Below, one piece after another: positions 23,567 through 31,704 of a stretch of 64,000 bases of DNA. Under the pieces are notes generated by a model, which had not been told where the DNA came from, did not search any database, and saw only the letters and a list, made by a program, of their open reading frames with translations. The translations under genes and the position numbers were made by a program. The DNA is from Hanleya hanleyi (taxonomy: Eukaryota; Mollusca; Polyplacophora; Lepidopleurida; Hanleyidae), in the NCBI GenBank assembly GCA_036873755.1, contig JAVTVY010020314.1:16674-80673 (forward strand), given 5' to 3'. Each line of letters opens with the position of its first letter. The first letter of the stretch is position 1.

Positions 23567-24028
23567 ATGGCGGAGCATATGATACTGGCGTATCTCAGCT
23601 TGACCCCCGAGGTTTTCCTGCACGTGTATGCGGATACGGTCGATATCATGGAGGAGGTGGGAGACACGGACCCTACACAACCGTGCGCGGCTCACATTCG
23701 TCTGTCCCGAGAGGGCTGGACCAAATTCAAACGGGTGTTGTCTGGTGAACTGGACGGCGACCTCATCCACTTGTGTCACGATGTGTACATCCGACGCGGC
23801 CCTTTCTTTGCCCAATTGGCTCGGCTAGATGGAGGTACAGTGCATTTTACCCTTCGCCCTGATCTATGGTCTGCATTGGAAGATGCCGTGGTAGATGTGG
23901 ATGAAGTGCTTATCAAGCGGTCATCAGACGAGTTGGACTGGTCATTTACCATGGACACTGTGAAAGCCAATGAAGAAAATCAGAAAGAAACTCTGGCCCA
24001 AGATATACCCGTTATAAATAAACGATAG
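23567..24028 (+). CDS. Paralogue B of the tandem pair (153 aa)
   Basis: Shares LHVYADTVDI, WTKFKRVLSGELDG, LIHLCHDVYIRRGPFF, DLWSALEDAV and SSDELDW with the preceding gene and has the same length and layout, with a shorter, Lys/Glu-rich tail. It starts ACCATGG with a TATAAATA box 41-47 bp upstream. The last codons contain the TATAAATA box of the integrase gene, so coding and promoter sequence overlap. The best idea is a nucleic-acid-binding or regulatory protein, with the same PC4-like caveat as its neighbour. Confidence 0.65.
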   Translation: MAEHMILAYLSLTPEVFLHVYADTVDIMEEVGDTDPTQPCAAHIRLSREGWTKFKRVLSGELDGDLIHLCHDVYIRRGPFFAQLARLDGGTVHFTLRPDLWSALEDAVVDVDEVLIKRSSDELDWSFTMDTVKANEENQKETLAQDIPVINKR

Positions 24029-24056
24029 AGCCAGGGTGCATCATCATTTTGTCACC

Positions 24057-25130
24057 ATGAAGCGCTGGGAGAAGGTGCTGGATAACTTATACTACAGTCC
24101 CGACAGTCCGGCGGCCTATAGTGCATTGTCGGCTCTCTATCGAGCGGCCAAACCCCAGGGGGTACAACGTGCCCAAGCCCGAGATTGGTTAAGAAGACAA
24201 GACACCTATACCTTACATCGATCTGTCCGTCGCCATTTTCTACGGAACCGGGTCATCGTGGGAGGAATAGATGCCCAGTGGCAAGCGGATTTGGCCGATA
24301 TGAGCGCCTTTGCCAAACACAACGATGAGAATCGGTATATCTTGACGTGCATCGATATCCTATCCAAGTATGCGTGGGTGGTACTCATCCGGACGAAAAC
24401 GGGGGCAAATCTCATAGCGGCGTTCAAAGACATCTTCAAGACCGGGCGCAAACCTTTGTATTTGCAAACCGACGAAGGCACGGAATTCCTCAACAGACCG
24501 TTCCAAGCCTTTCTCAAGAAACAGAAGGTGTTTTTCTTCCATACGTACAACGAGACCAAGGCTTCCGTGGTGGAGAGGTTCAACAGGACATTCAAAGGCC
24601 GCATGTATAAATATTTCACCTATAAGAATACAAGGCGGTACATCGATGTTCTCCCGAAACTGGTGAGGGGTTACAATCGAGCCTATCATCGGAGTATAGA
24701 GAGAGCCCCCATTACCGTGACCCAACGCAATGAAGCCCAAGTCCGGCGTGTCTTGTACCCCAGGCCATCGCAGCGAACGACGAAGGCGGTGTACAAGGTC
24801 GGGGACCCTGTACGGATCAGTAAAGTCAAGGGCAAGTTCGAGAAAAGTTACTTGCCCAACTGGAGCGATGAGCACTTCCTGATTAAACGGCGCCTACCCC
24901 GACAGCGGCGAGTCTATGAACTGGAAGATCTCCAAGGGGAAACGTTGCTGGGGACGTTTTACGAGACGGAATTACAGCCTGTTGTGAAAACACAGCAAGA
25001 CTACTACACGGTGGAGCAGATTTTGAAAACGGAACGTCGACGTGGCAAACTGTTTCATTTCGTGAAATGGCAAGGTTGGCCCAGTTCCTTCAATTCCTGG
25101 GTCGCGGCCAACCAGGTGAAACGACTATAA
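24057..25130 (+). CDS. Polinton integrase (RVE family) with C-terminal chromodomain, 357 aa
   Basis: Joins element ends to host DNA. An N-terminal helical region (1-65) is followed by the RNase-H-like core with the catalytic triad D78 (QADLADM), D139 (LQTDEGTEF) and E173 (SVVERFNRT). A linker and SH3-like region (GDPVRISKVKGKFEKSYLP, about 245-265) follow, then a chromodomain at about 315-357 (YYTVEQIL, FHFVKWQGWPSSFNSWV) that probably steers integration to modified chromatin. The ORF is intact. The ATG at 24057 (CACCATGA) lies 37 bp after a TATAAATA box; upstream in-frame codons lack an ATG. The chromodomain-bearing integrase is typical of Polintons. Confidence 0.93.
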   Translation: MKRWEKVLDNLYYSPDSPAAYSALSALYRAAKPQGVQRAQARDWLRRQDTYTLHRSVRRHFLRNRVIVGGIDAQWQADLADMSAFAKHNDENRYILTCIDILSKYAWVVLIRTKTGANLIAAFKDIFKTGRKPLYLQTDEGTEFLNRPFQAFLKKQKVFFFHTYNETKASVVERFNRTFKGRMYKYFTYKNTRRYIDVLPKLVRGYNRAYHRSIERAPITVTQRNEAQVRRVLYPRPSQRTTKAVYKVGDPVRISKVKGKFEKSYLPNWSDEHFLIKRRLPRQRRVYELEDLQGETLLGTFYETELQPVVKTQQDYYTVEQILKTERRRGKLFHFVKWQGWPSSFNSWVAANQVKRL

Positions 25131-25180
25131 AGCCAGACACCACTGCCGTCCTCCTTCATTCCACGTCCGACCACAGTGCT

Positions 25181-25768
25181 ATGGACAAACAGCAGCTGCC
25201 TCTGAACACAGCGTCTCCCAAAACGCGCAAAGAACAAGTCGGCTTTGGGGTGCTATTGCTAACCCTGCTGAGTGTGTTGTACGGAGGTGTGTTTTACGAC
25301 GTAGCCTATGTCAGCACGTTACTTAACCAACTGAGAACACCAGGCACCAGTGAAACCGGTCTACAGAGAGCACCAGTCGTATCGAGCCCAGTCACCACCA
25401 CCACACCCCGTGTACAAGCCACGTCGAGCTCCACACCAAGCTCTACACCTACACCAAGTACGCCCACTACGTCTGAACACCCATCGGATTTCATCCCTCA
25501 CAGTGAACCGACAACGACGACCCACGTTGTACCCACCACCACCATCATCATCCCTGACAGTGAACAGACAACGGCGACCGACGTTGTACCCACCACCACT
25601 CCAATTCACTCGTACGAAATTTACAAGAGCGGGTTACCACGACAACGGATACACCTCGAACCATGGACCCTGGGTGGCAGCATCCCTTCACTTGCGTCAT
25701 CGCAGGACCGACGGGTTCCGGCAAAACGCACTTCGTCAGGAAGCTCCTTCAACACGCCGACAGAATGA
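25181..25768 (+). CDS. Single-pass membrane protein with mucin-like Ser/Thr/Pro stalk (195 aa)
   Basis: Not recognised by family. N-terminal 20 residues are polar/basic, then a hydrophobic segment at about 22-45 (GFGVLLLTLLSVLYGGVFY), then about 120 residues rich in Thr, Ser, Pro and Val. These include two tandem copies of a repeat of about 20 residues ending DVVPTTT/HVVPTTT. This looks like a membrane protein with an O-glycosylated ectodomain. TATAAAG lies 55 bp upstream (25126). The last 106 bp overlap the start of the ATPase gene in another frame, so the C-terminus shares DNA with the Walker A region. Confidence 0.6.
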   Translation: MDKQQLPLNTASPKTRKEQVGFGVLLLTLLSVLYGGVFYDVAYVSTLLNQLRTPGTSETGLQRAPVVSSPVTTTTPRVQATSSSTPSSTPTPSTPTTSEHPSDFIPHSEPTTTTHVVPTTTIIIPDSEQTTATDVVPTTTPIHSYEIYKSGLPRQRIHLEPWTLGGSIPSLASSQDRRVPAKRTSSGSSFNTPTE

Positions 25769-26271
25769 TCACCCCACCTATTGCCCGAGTTGTGTGGTGT
25801 TACGGAGAATGGCAGGAAGCGTATGCAGCAATGCCCCACATCACGTTCGTGGAAGGCCTACCCAACCTGGCCGATTTGGAACCCGACACCTTGGTGGTTC
25901 TGGATGATCTCATGGCGGAGACGGATGCACGGGTGACCCAACTCTTTACCAAAGGCAGCCATCATCGACGGCTCAGCATCATCTACATTGTGCAGAATCT
26001 GTTCAGTAAAAACAAAGAACATCGGAATATTAGCTTAAATGCCCACTACCTGGTGGTCTTCAAAAACCCGAGAGATACCACTCAACTGCTGCACCTGGCG
26101 AGACAGATATATCCCGGCCGCACACCGTTTGCGTTGGAAGCCTTTAAAGATGCCACAACCCCTCAGCACGGGTATATGCTCTTCGACCTCAAGCAAGCCA
26201 CCCCCGACCACCTTCGACTACGGACCGGCATCTTTCCCGGAGAGGCCCACCACGTGTACATGCAAAAATAA
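25663..26271 (+). CDS. FtsK/HerA-type genome-packaging ATPase, 202 aa
   Basis: Predicted motor that moves element DNA into capsids. Walker A is GPTGSGKT at residues 15-22; Walker B is LVVLDD at 77-82; a conserved polar segment (YIVQNLFSKNKEHR) near 107-120 fits the sensor region of the A32-like clade. The length is normal for Polinton ATPases and the ORF is intact. It starts inside the preceding gene (ACCATGG). A stem-loop with AATAAA follows the stop by a few bases, so this transcript seems to end here. Confidence 0.9.
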   Translation: MDPGWQHPFTCVIAGPTGSGKTHFVRKLLQHADRMITPPIARVVWCYGEWQEAYAAMPHITFVEGLPNLADLEPDTLVVLDDLMAETDARVTQLFTKGSHHRRLSIIYIVQNLFSKNKEHRNISLNAHYLVVFKNPRDTTQLLHLARQIYPGRTPFALEAFKDATTPQHGYMLFDLKQATPDHLRLRTGIFPGEAHHVYMQK

Positions 26272-26274
26272 TGT

Positions 26275-26336
26275 AAACACACCCACAGTGGCTCCCCCAG
26301 CTGGGGTCTGTGTGTTTGATGATGGGGAATAATAAA
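26275..26336 (+). terminator. 3' stem-loop and AATAAA after the ATPase gene
   Basis: AAACACACCCACAG pairs with CTGTGTGTTT around GTGGCTCCCCCAGCTGGGGT (26275-26317); GATGATGGGGAAT and AATAAA (26331) follow. Same arrangement (stem, GGCTCCCCCA loop, G-run, AATAAA) as the zinc-finger 3' modules. Confidence 0.7.
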
Positions 26337-26422
26337 AAGAATGAATACCACAGCAGGGTTGACTTTGTCTCTGAGGTAGATAAAAAGAGCAGCGTTGTGG
26401 GTTCTAGCATTAGTTGTACAGG

Positions 26423-26764
26423 ATGTCTGCGCGAGTACGGAAGCACGCTCCCACGCTCCGTGTATTGAAGACGGCCCCACCCGAGTTAGTCCGAACCATT
26501 GTACGCGGTGCGGACCCTGACCTTGTACGCTGTCTGTGCGAGATCGGGTACAACCTGTTAAAAGGCAACGTACCACTGACTCCGGCTCAGAAGACCAAGT
26601 TGGCCAAGCATAAGACAGGTCTCCGAACCCTAGTCCACAAGCGGGTCCCTCAAACACAAAAGAAAAAGGTGTTACAGAAAGGCGGCTTTCTCGGGGCCAT
26701 CTTAGCACCGTTGGCCGCTTCCGTGTTGGGTCCAGTATTGGGTGGACTCTTCGGCCGACAATGA
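26423..26764 (+). CDS. Small basic protein with C-terminal glycine-rich hydrophobic segment (113 aa)
   Basis: Belongs to a family I recall as common next to Polinton capsid genes but without an agreed function. Basic helical N-terminus (RVRKHAPTLRVLKTAP), a conserved middle (CEIGYNLLKGNVPLTPAQK), a Lys-rich stretch (QKKKVLQKGGF), then the hydrophobic LGAILAPLAASVLGPVLGGLF at the end. It could be a core or membrane-active virion protein. Its stop overlaps the next start as ATGA (26761-26764), so translation of the pair may be coupled. A weak TATA-like GATAAAAAG lies about 33 bp upstream. Confidence 0.7.
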   Translation: MSARVRKHAPTLRVLKTAPPELVRTIVRGADPDLVRCLCEIGYNLLKGNVPLTPAQKTKLAKHKTGLRTLVHKRVPQTQKKKVLQKGGFLGAILAPLAASVLGPVLGGLFGRQ

Positions 26765-27627
26765 ACCACACGAAAAAAATGGTCCTCGTCGAACCACGGT
26801 TCCTGCAAAACCTCCAATCACCCTACCCTGTCCCACCTACGGTGAAGACCATAAACAGCCTCGATGGAGAGATGCAACAGATCTTACAGAGACCGGGGTT
26901 AAGCGACAGTGAGAAAGTACAACGGTACAATGAGACGCTTCAACGGTACATGACGTTCATGGACCAATACAAAACTGGCTCTACCCCAGGAACAGCACCA
27001 CCACCACCACCACCACCACCACCACGTGACAGACCGCCGACCTCAGCACCGTTCCAACAGCCGCCATTACCAGGGGTAGCCCCCACAGCCCCACAGTGGG
27101 TGGAAGACGAAGTGCTGAAGAGTGTACCTGCATCGTTGAAGAAACAAGCTGGCCTGGTATTACAACGGATGAAACAGAATCCTAACATGACTTGGAATGA
27201 TAAAGGCGAGCTCCTGGTACAGAATCAGGTGGTCCCGGGGACCCACATGACGGATTTAGTGAATGACCTGATGCGTCAACGCAGGTCGCACACGGATCCT
27301 CGAGGATGGGAAGTCTTCGCTCAAGGCTTGAAAGACATGCATGTACCACAGGAATTGGTGGGGAACCCCCACCGCTGGGCCTTTATGCAGCGTGACTCAC
27401 CGACTCGTGCACCACGACTCTCACCACAACCTTCTTGGGAAGCCGACTGGGAACCGGAGTCACCCCCCAAAACTCCACCACCACCACAACGGGCACCTTC
27501 TTTTCAAACCTTTAAAAAACCACCCTTGATCAGGACACCCCACATCTCGAGAGCCGTGACACGTAGCAAGTCAACGCGACGAACACGACGCCGGACACAA
27601 CCGCCCAAGGCCTGGAACACCTATTAA
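26761..27627 (+). CDS. Proline-rich structural protein (288 aa)
   Basis: Polinton virion-block protein of unknown biochemical role. N-terminal region (1-75) with VKTINSLDGEMQQIL and SEKVQRYNETLQRYMTFMDQ, helical and probably coiled. Then a run of nine prolines (from a CCA microsatellite), a conserved central region at about 115-205 (VEDEVLKSVPASLKKQAGLV, MTWNDKGELLVQ), and a basic Arg/Ser-rich tail (TRSKSTRRTRRRTQ) that could contact DNA. The ORF is intact. It overlaps the preceding stop by 4 bp and is followed by the penton-like gene after about 30 bp. Confidence 0.65.
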   Translation: MNHTKKMVLVEPRFLQNLQSPYPVPPTVKTINSLDGEMQQILQRPGLSDSEKVQRYNETLQRYMTFMDQYKTGSTPGTAPPPPPPPPPRDRPPTSAPFQQPPLPGVAPTAPQWVEDEVLKSVPASLKKQAGLVLQRMKQNPNMTWNDKGELLVQNQVVPGTHMTDLVNDLMRQRRSHTDPRGWEVFAQGLKDMHVPQELVGNPHRWAFMQRDSPTRAPRLSPQPSWEADWEPESPPKTPPPPQRAPSFQTFKKPPLIRTPHISRAVTRSKSTRRTRRRTQPPKAWNTY

Positions 27628-27660
27628 AACCAACAGCAGCAGCAGGACAGCTCAGTCGCC

Positions 27661-28435
27661 ATGTTTTACCAGTAACAGTTCGCTGGATGTGTTTCCTGAC
27701 AACACCGTGGCCAAGTACGTCACCCAGTTACCACAACCGTTACATTTACCTGGACGCTGGGAATGTGGCCTCGTGGATATCCAATACCCTTACTCGTGGT
27801 AGAACGTGCGAGCCAATGAAGTGTGGTACGAGGTGACCTACGAAGGCAAAAACACCCGACTCACCCTGCCCGAAGGCCAATACGATACCCCCAAGGAGTT
27901 CATGGGTGGGCTGTCAAGACTGATGCATTATAAGGCTCTACGGGATGTCACGAATACTTCAAAACCCATCAAATCCTATCCCTTCAAGAATCACGTGGAC
28001 TTCGATTACAACGCACACAACGACAAGGCAGAGCTTATCGTGACCGGCAAGGCGAGTGTCGTACTGAGTCCTATCCTACAGCAAATGTTGGGTTTCGATC
28101 TAAAGACGTTCGCTGGTCCCACCGCCCACCAAGGCGAGATCCCGATGGATATGAAGTCGGGTATGTACGGACTCTACGTCTACTCGGACGTAGTCGACAA
28201 CCACATCGTGGGCGATATCAACACACCTCTGTTACGGGTGGTCCCAAAAAAGACGTATGGAGGTCAAGTCACCCACAGTTTCACCCACATGCTCTACTTG
28301 CCCGTACGACAAACTGACATCAACACGATCACGGTGGATATAAGAGATGACACGGGACGACCGGTGGCATTCGAACGAGGAAGAGTGGTGCTGACACTTC
28401 ATTTTCGACAAGCACGTGCTCCCCACTTTGCATAA
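27661..28435 (+). pseudogene. Penton-like minor capsid gene, broken
   Basis: Single-jelly-roll minor capsid (penton-type) gene of Polintons by position and by its N-terminal block SLDVFPDNTVAKYVTQLPQP. Two breaks are visible. The ATG at 27661 reaches a stop after four codons and the conserved block runs in the next frame from 27662. A TAG at 27800-27802 then interrupts the frame just after IQYPYSW. Downstream, 27803-28435 is open (209 codons), containing LPEGQYDTPKEFM, IPMDMKSGMYGLYVYSDVV and THMLYLPVRQ, and ends in a TAA that overlaps the next ATG (TAATG). Not functional as it stands unless recoded. Confidence 0.8.
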
Positions 28436-28839
28436 TGAAAGTACCTTACGAGTGCGATGCACGCAGCTATGCCGACTATTATGCCCAACAGGCCGAGGGT
28501 GGCTTTCCGGTCTTTAGCGGTGCACGCATGCAACGAGGACATGGACTGGGAAACATACTCGGCAGCATTGTGAAAACGTTCCTGCCCTTGGTGACGCGTG
28601 GGGTGAAAGCAATGGGCAAACAAGCGGTACGCAGTGGACTACAAGTGGCCGGTGATGTCTTGGGGGGTACGGCACCCAAAGAATCCTTGAAACGGCGGGC
28701 CAAAGAAGCGGGAGGCGTCTTGGTGGCCAAAGCACAACGCACCGTAGGGAAAAAAAGAGCTGCCCCACCGAGACCACGCACCAGTCGACGACCGACCCAG
28801 CGACGACGCACATCGAAGACAAAGGATATCTTTTCTTAA
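28435..28839 (+). CDS. Basic minor virion protein resembling adenovirus pVI/pX-type core proteins (134 aa)
   Basis: N-terminal CDARSYADYYAQQAEGG, then an amphipathic stretch RGHGLGNILGSIVKTFLPLV (about 34-55) of the kind that can disrupt membranes. A helical middle with VAGDVLGGTAPKESLKRRAK follows, then a strongly basic tail rich in Arg, Lys and Pro (about 100-134) that probably binds DNA. Its position between penton-like and major capsid genes is the usual one in Polintons. The start overlaps the previous stop by one base. The ORF is intact. Confidence 0.7.
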   Translation: MKVPYECDARSYADYYAQQAEGGFPVFSGARMQRGHGLGNILGSIVKTFLPLVTRGVKAMGKQAVRSGLQVAGDVLGGTAPKESLKRRAKEAGGVLVAKAQRTVGKKRAAPPRPRTSRRPTQRRRTSKTKDIFS

Positions 28840-28842
28840 AAC

Positions 28843-30137
28843 ATGTCCTTGATCCACGCCGAGTCCTGTCCCTCCACCAACAGTGAATTTGATTTGTGGA
28901 CCGTGCCGCCCACACAGACCAGTGTCGAACAAGGATTATGAGTGGAGCATCTCCCGCTCTCCAGCATCAACGAAACCGGGCCCATCGAGTTCACCATCAG
29001 TAATGCGGATACGGCCCATACATACTTGTATGTGAAAGCCAAGGTGGTCAATGGAGCTGGCACCAGAATCGCTGACCAAGCAACGGTGGGCCCGACGAAT
29101 CTCTGGCTGCACTCGATGTTTCAGCAGGTGGATATTTTTCTCAGCGACAAACTCGTCAGTGACTCCACCAACACGTACCCCTATCGAGCCTACATCGAGA
29201 CACTGTTGTCGTATGGCCGAGAGGCTAAAAAATCTCAGCTGACAACCGCTTTATTCTACAAGGACACGCCCGAGCACATGGACACGGTGGACAATGGGGG
29301 ATATAACAAACGGAAGGCTTTCACTGCGAACAATGCCTCGGTGGATATGATGGGTCGACTGCATGCAGACATGTTCATGCAAGACCGGTACCTCTTGAAC
29401 AAGATCCCCATCAAAATCCGACTGATACGGGCGCCTCCGACCTTCGCCTTGATGGCCACTAACGTAGAGGGCATGCAGCGGACTATAAGATTGTCATCCA
29501 AGACGCAGTCCTGTATGTCCGAAAAGTGAAACCGAATCCAGCCGTTCAATTGGGACACATGAAAGCCTTGGAAACAAAACCAGCCCAGTACCCTATCCGA
29601 CGTGTACAAACCAAAGTGTTCTCTGTGCCTGCTGGAAATATGGGCGCCAACAAAAAAACCCTGTTCCTTGGGGAACCACCCAAGCGATTGATCCTGGCCT
29701 GTGTGGAAAATACCAGTTTCAGCGGAGCCTACCCAGAGAATCCGTTTGACTTTCAACATTTCGGCATCAATTTTGTGGCCCTGCATGTGGATGGACACCA
29801 GGTGCCAGCCACAGCCTTAACACCGAACTTTGGGCGGAGGAATTTCATTCGAGCCTATCAGAGCCTGTTTACAGCCACCGGTCAAATCAACCAGGACGAA
29901 GGGAATATGATCAGTCGGGAGGACTACGCCAACGGATACACGTTGTTCTGTTTCGATCTAACCCCCACCTTAGAGAACGACCATCAGCTGGCCCTGGCCA
30001 AGCAAGGCAACTTACGGTTGGAAATCCACTTTGCACGAGCCCTGGCGACCACCGTCAATGTGATCTGCTGCGCCGAGTTTGACAACATCATTCAAGTGGA
30101 CAAGGCGCGCAACGTCCTGTGTGACTTCTCCACCTAA
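28843..30137 (+). pseudogene. Double-jelly-roll major capsid protein gene, broken
   Basis: Major capsid (hexon-like) gene by position, length (about 430 codons) and recognisable segments such as GPTNLWLHSMFQQVDIFLSD, YPYRAYIETLLSYG and DRYLLNKIPIKIRL in the first half, and PENPFDFQHFGINFVALHVD and EDYANGYTLFCFDLTP in the second. Breaks: an in-frame TGA at 28939-28941, after 32 codons, and a frameshift at about 29475-29485, so the second half runs in another frame from there to the TAA at 30135. Codon and base use are otherwise like the neighbours, so the damage appears recent. Confidence 0.88.
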
Positions 30138-30138
30138 C

Positions 30139-30611
30139 ATGGATACAGACCAGATAACCACCGTGCTGGTGAATGACCCAGAGACACGTATGGTGTTTCA
30201 AGGGGTGTTCGCCCGAGATGTGTTTCCATTAGACCGTATGTATCCTGCTGCTTACGTTCTCAACACGGACCCGATGGATCGGCCCGGTGAACACTGTGTG
30301 GCCGTGTACTTGACAGAACAGCAGGGCGAATACTTTGACCCGTACGGCCTGCCACCCCTCCATCCCGATTTAACAGACTTCATGGATCAAGGCACAGAGA
30401 CGTGGTGTTGGAACAGTCAAACGTTGCAAAGCCTGACCAGTGGCGTGTGCGGACAATATTGCTTGTTTACCTGTACCATCGATGCCGGGGAAGACCCTTA
30501 TCTACCATCGTACAGATGTTTGACGAATACCCCAAGGCCGAGGACCGCGATGTACTCGTCTATGACTGGGCCGCCCATCATTTCAATGTACAAGCCCCGT
30601 TCTGGGCTTAA
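30139..30611 (+). pseudogene. Adenain-like cysteine protease gene, C-terminal frameshift
   Basis: C48/adenain-type protease that would mature capsid proteins. Catalytic residues are visible: His52 (GEHCVAVY), Asp67 (EYFDPYG), Gln97 and Cys104 (SGVCGQYC). A frameshift near 30498 moves the last segment (STIVQMFDEYPKAEDRDVLV and onward to the stop at 30609-30611) into another frame; reading on without it gives an unrelated tail. The active-site core is intact, but the C-terminal helices are lost from the main frame. Starts 1 bp after the capsid stop. Confidence 0.85.
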
Positions 30612-30729
30612 GTTAATTACAAGCCCCGTGTTCTGGGCTTAAGTTTACAAGCCCCCTGTTCTGGGCTTCAATGTGCAAGCCCCTTGTTCTGGGCTTCAAT
30701 TAATTACAAGCCCCTTGTTCTGGGCTTGA
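30591..30729 (+). repeat. Five tandem AAGCCC/GGGCTT hairpins
   Basis: Copies at 30592-30609, 30621-30640, 30649-30668, 30677-30696 and 30708-30727, each AAGCCC + 6-8 nt + GGGCTT, able to form a 6 bp stem. The first overlaps the last codons of the protease gene. AATAAA follows at 30769. Possible RNA 3'-end structure for the late transcript. Confidence 0.85.
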
Positions 30730-30768
30730 GTTTTCACGTTGTTGTTCTCACGTTGTTGTTGTTCACTG

Positions 30769-30774
30769 AATAAA
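30769..30774 (+). terminator. AATAAA poly(A) signal of virion-gene block
   Basis: AATAAA about 160 bp after the protease stop and 40 bp after the last hairpin. It is the first canonical signal after 26423, which suggests that the six virion ORFs share 3' ends. Confidence 0.6.
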
Positions 30775-30890
30775 AAAAATGAGATCTCACCAAAAAACCC
30801 TGTCTTGTGTGTTTTATTCATAATGCATCAATGCCCAATGTGGAGATTCAGTCAAACTGAAATCAGTGGTGTAGGATGGGGCCAAAATGT

Positions 30891-31514
30891 AACCCATCAA
30901 GTTTAGAATGCAAGAGCACTATAGTAAAAATAGAGAGCCAATGAAATCAGCCCACAGACCAAGTTCGTGTTTTTGGTCTAGGTTTGGAGCGGGCATTTCA
31001 TTGAGGTGCGTGTATACGGTGAGTGAAGACTCGTCCAACACGTATAGATTATGTTGATGACTATAAGTTCTAGGTAACCCATCAAGGTTAGAATGCAAGA
31101 GCACTATAGTAAAAATAGAGAGCCAATTAAATCAGCCTACAGACCAAGTACGTGTTTTTGGTCTAGGTTTGGAGCGGGCATTTCATTGAGGTACGTGTAT
31201 ACGGTGAGTGAAGAGACTCGTCCAACACGTATAGATTAAGTTTATTACTATAAGTTATATGAACATAATGCATGAAACTGGTTTTGAACACCGTATTAGC
31301 CAATCAGTGGCCTAGAATGGGGCCAAAATGTAACCCATCAAGTTTAGAATGCAAGAGCACTATAGTAAAAATAGAGAACCAATGAAATCAGCCCACAGAC
31401 CAAGTACGTGTTTTTGGTCTAGGTTTGGAGCGGCCATTTCATTGAGGTGCGTGTATACGGTGAGTGAAGAGACTCGTCCAACACGTATAGATTAAGTTGA
31501 TAACTATAAGTTCT
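30891..31514. repeat. Three copies of a repeat of about 185 bp
   Basis: Copies start at about 30891, 31076 and 31332 (AACCCATCAAG..TTAGAATGC). Each contains CACTATAGTAAAAATAGAGA, a GGTCTAGGTTTGGAGCGG block and CGTGTATACGGTGAGTGAAG, ending in CAACACGTATAGATTA. The last words also recur at 33320-33370, outside the right repeat. No coding content. Confidence 0.85.
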
Positions 31515-31549
31515 ATGTATTCTCCGAACCTTGCCGAAAGGAAGACCGT

Positions 31550-31640
31550 TTGACCTGGAGATGACCTTTGACCTTTTGACCCGCGCGCGCTGCGGCCGGG
31601 GCGGGGCGAGGCGGGGCGGGAAAACACCCCGGCGGTTGAA
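31550..31640. promoter_or_regulatory. GC-box cluster with DR1-like TGACCTTTGACC
   Basis: TGACCTTTGACCTTTTGACC is followed by GGGGCGGGGCGAGGCGGGGC, the most GC-rich spot of the window, just inside the right inverted repeat. It resembles Sp1 boxes next to a nuclear-receptor half-site array. Promoter function is inferred. Confidence 0.4.
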
Positions 31641-31704
31641 CATACGGACGTGTAAGGGGAAAAATTTGGAACTCTTCTATGTTTGGAGTTAGTTTTAGTG
31701 AAAA

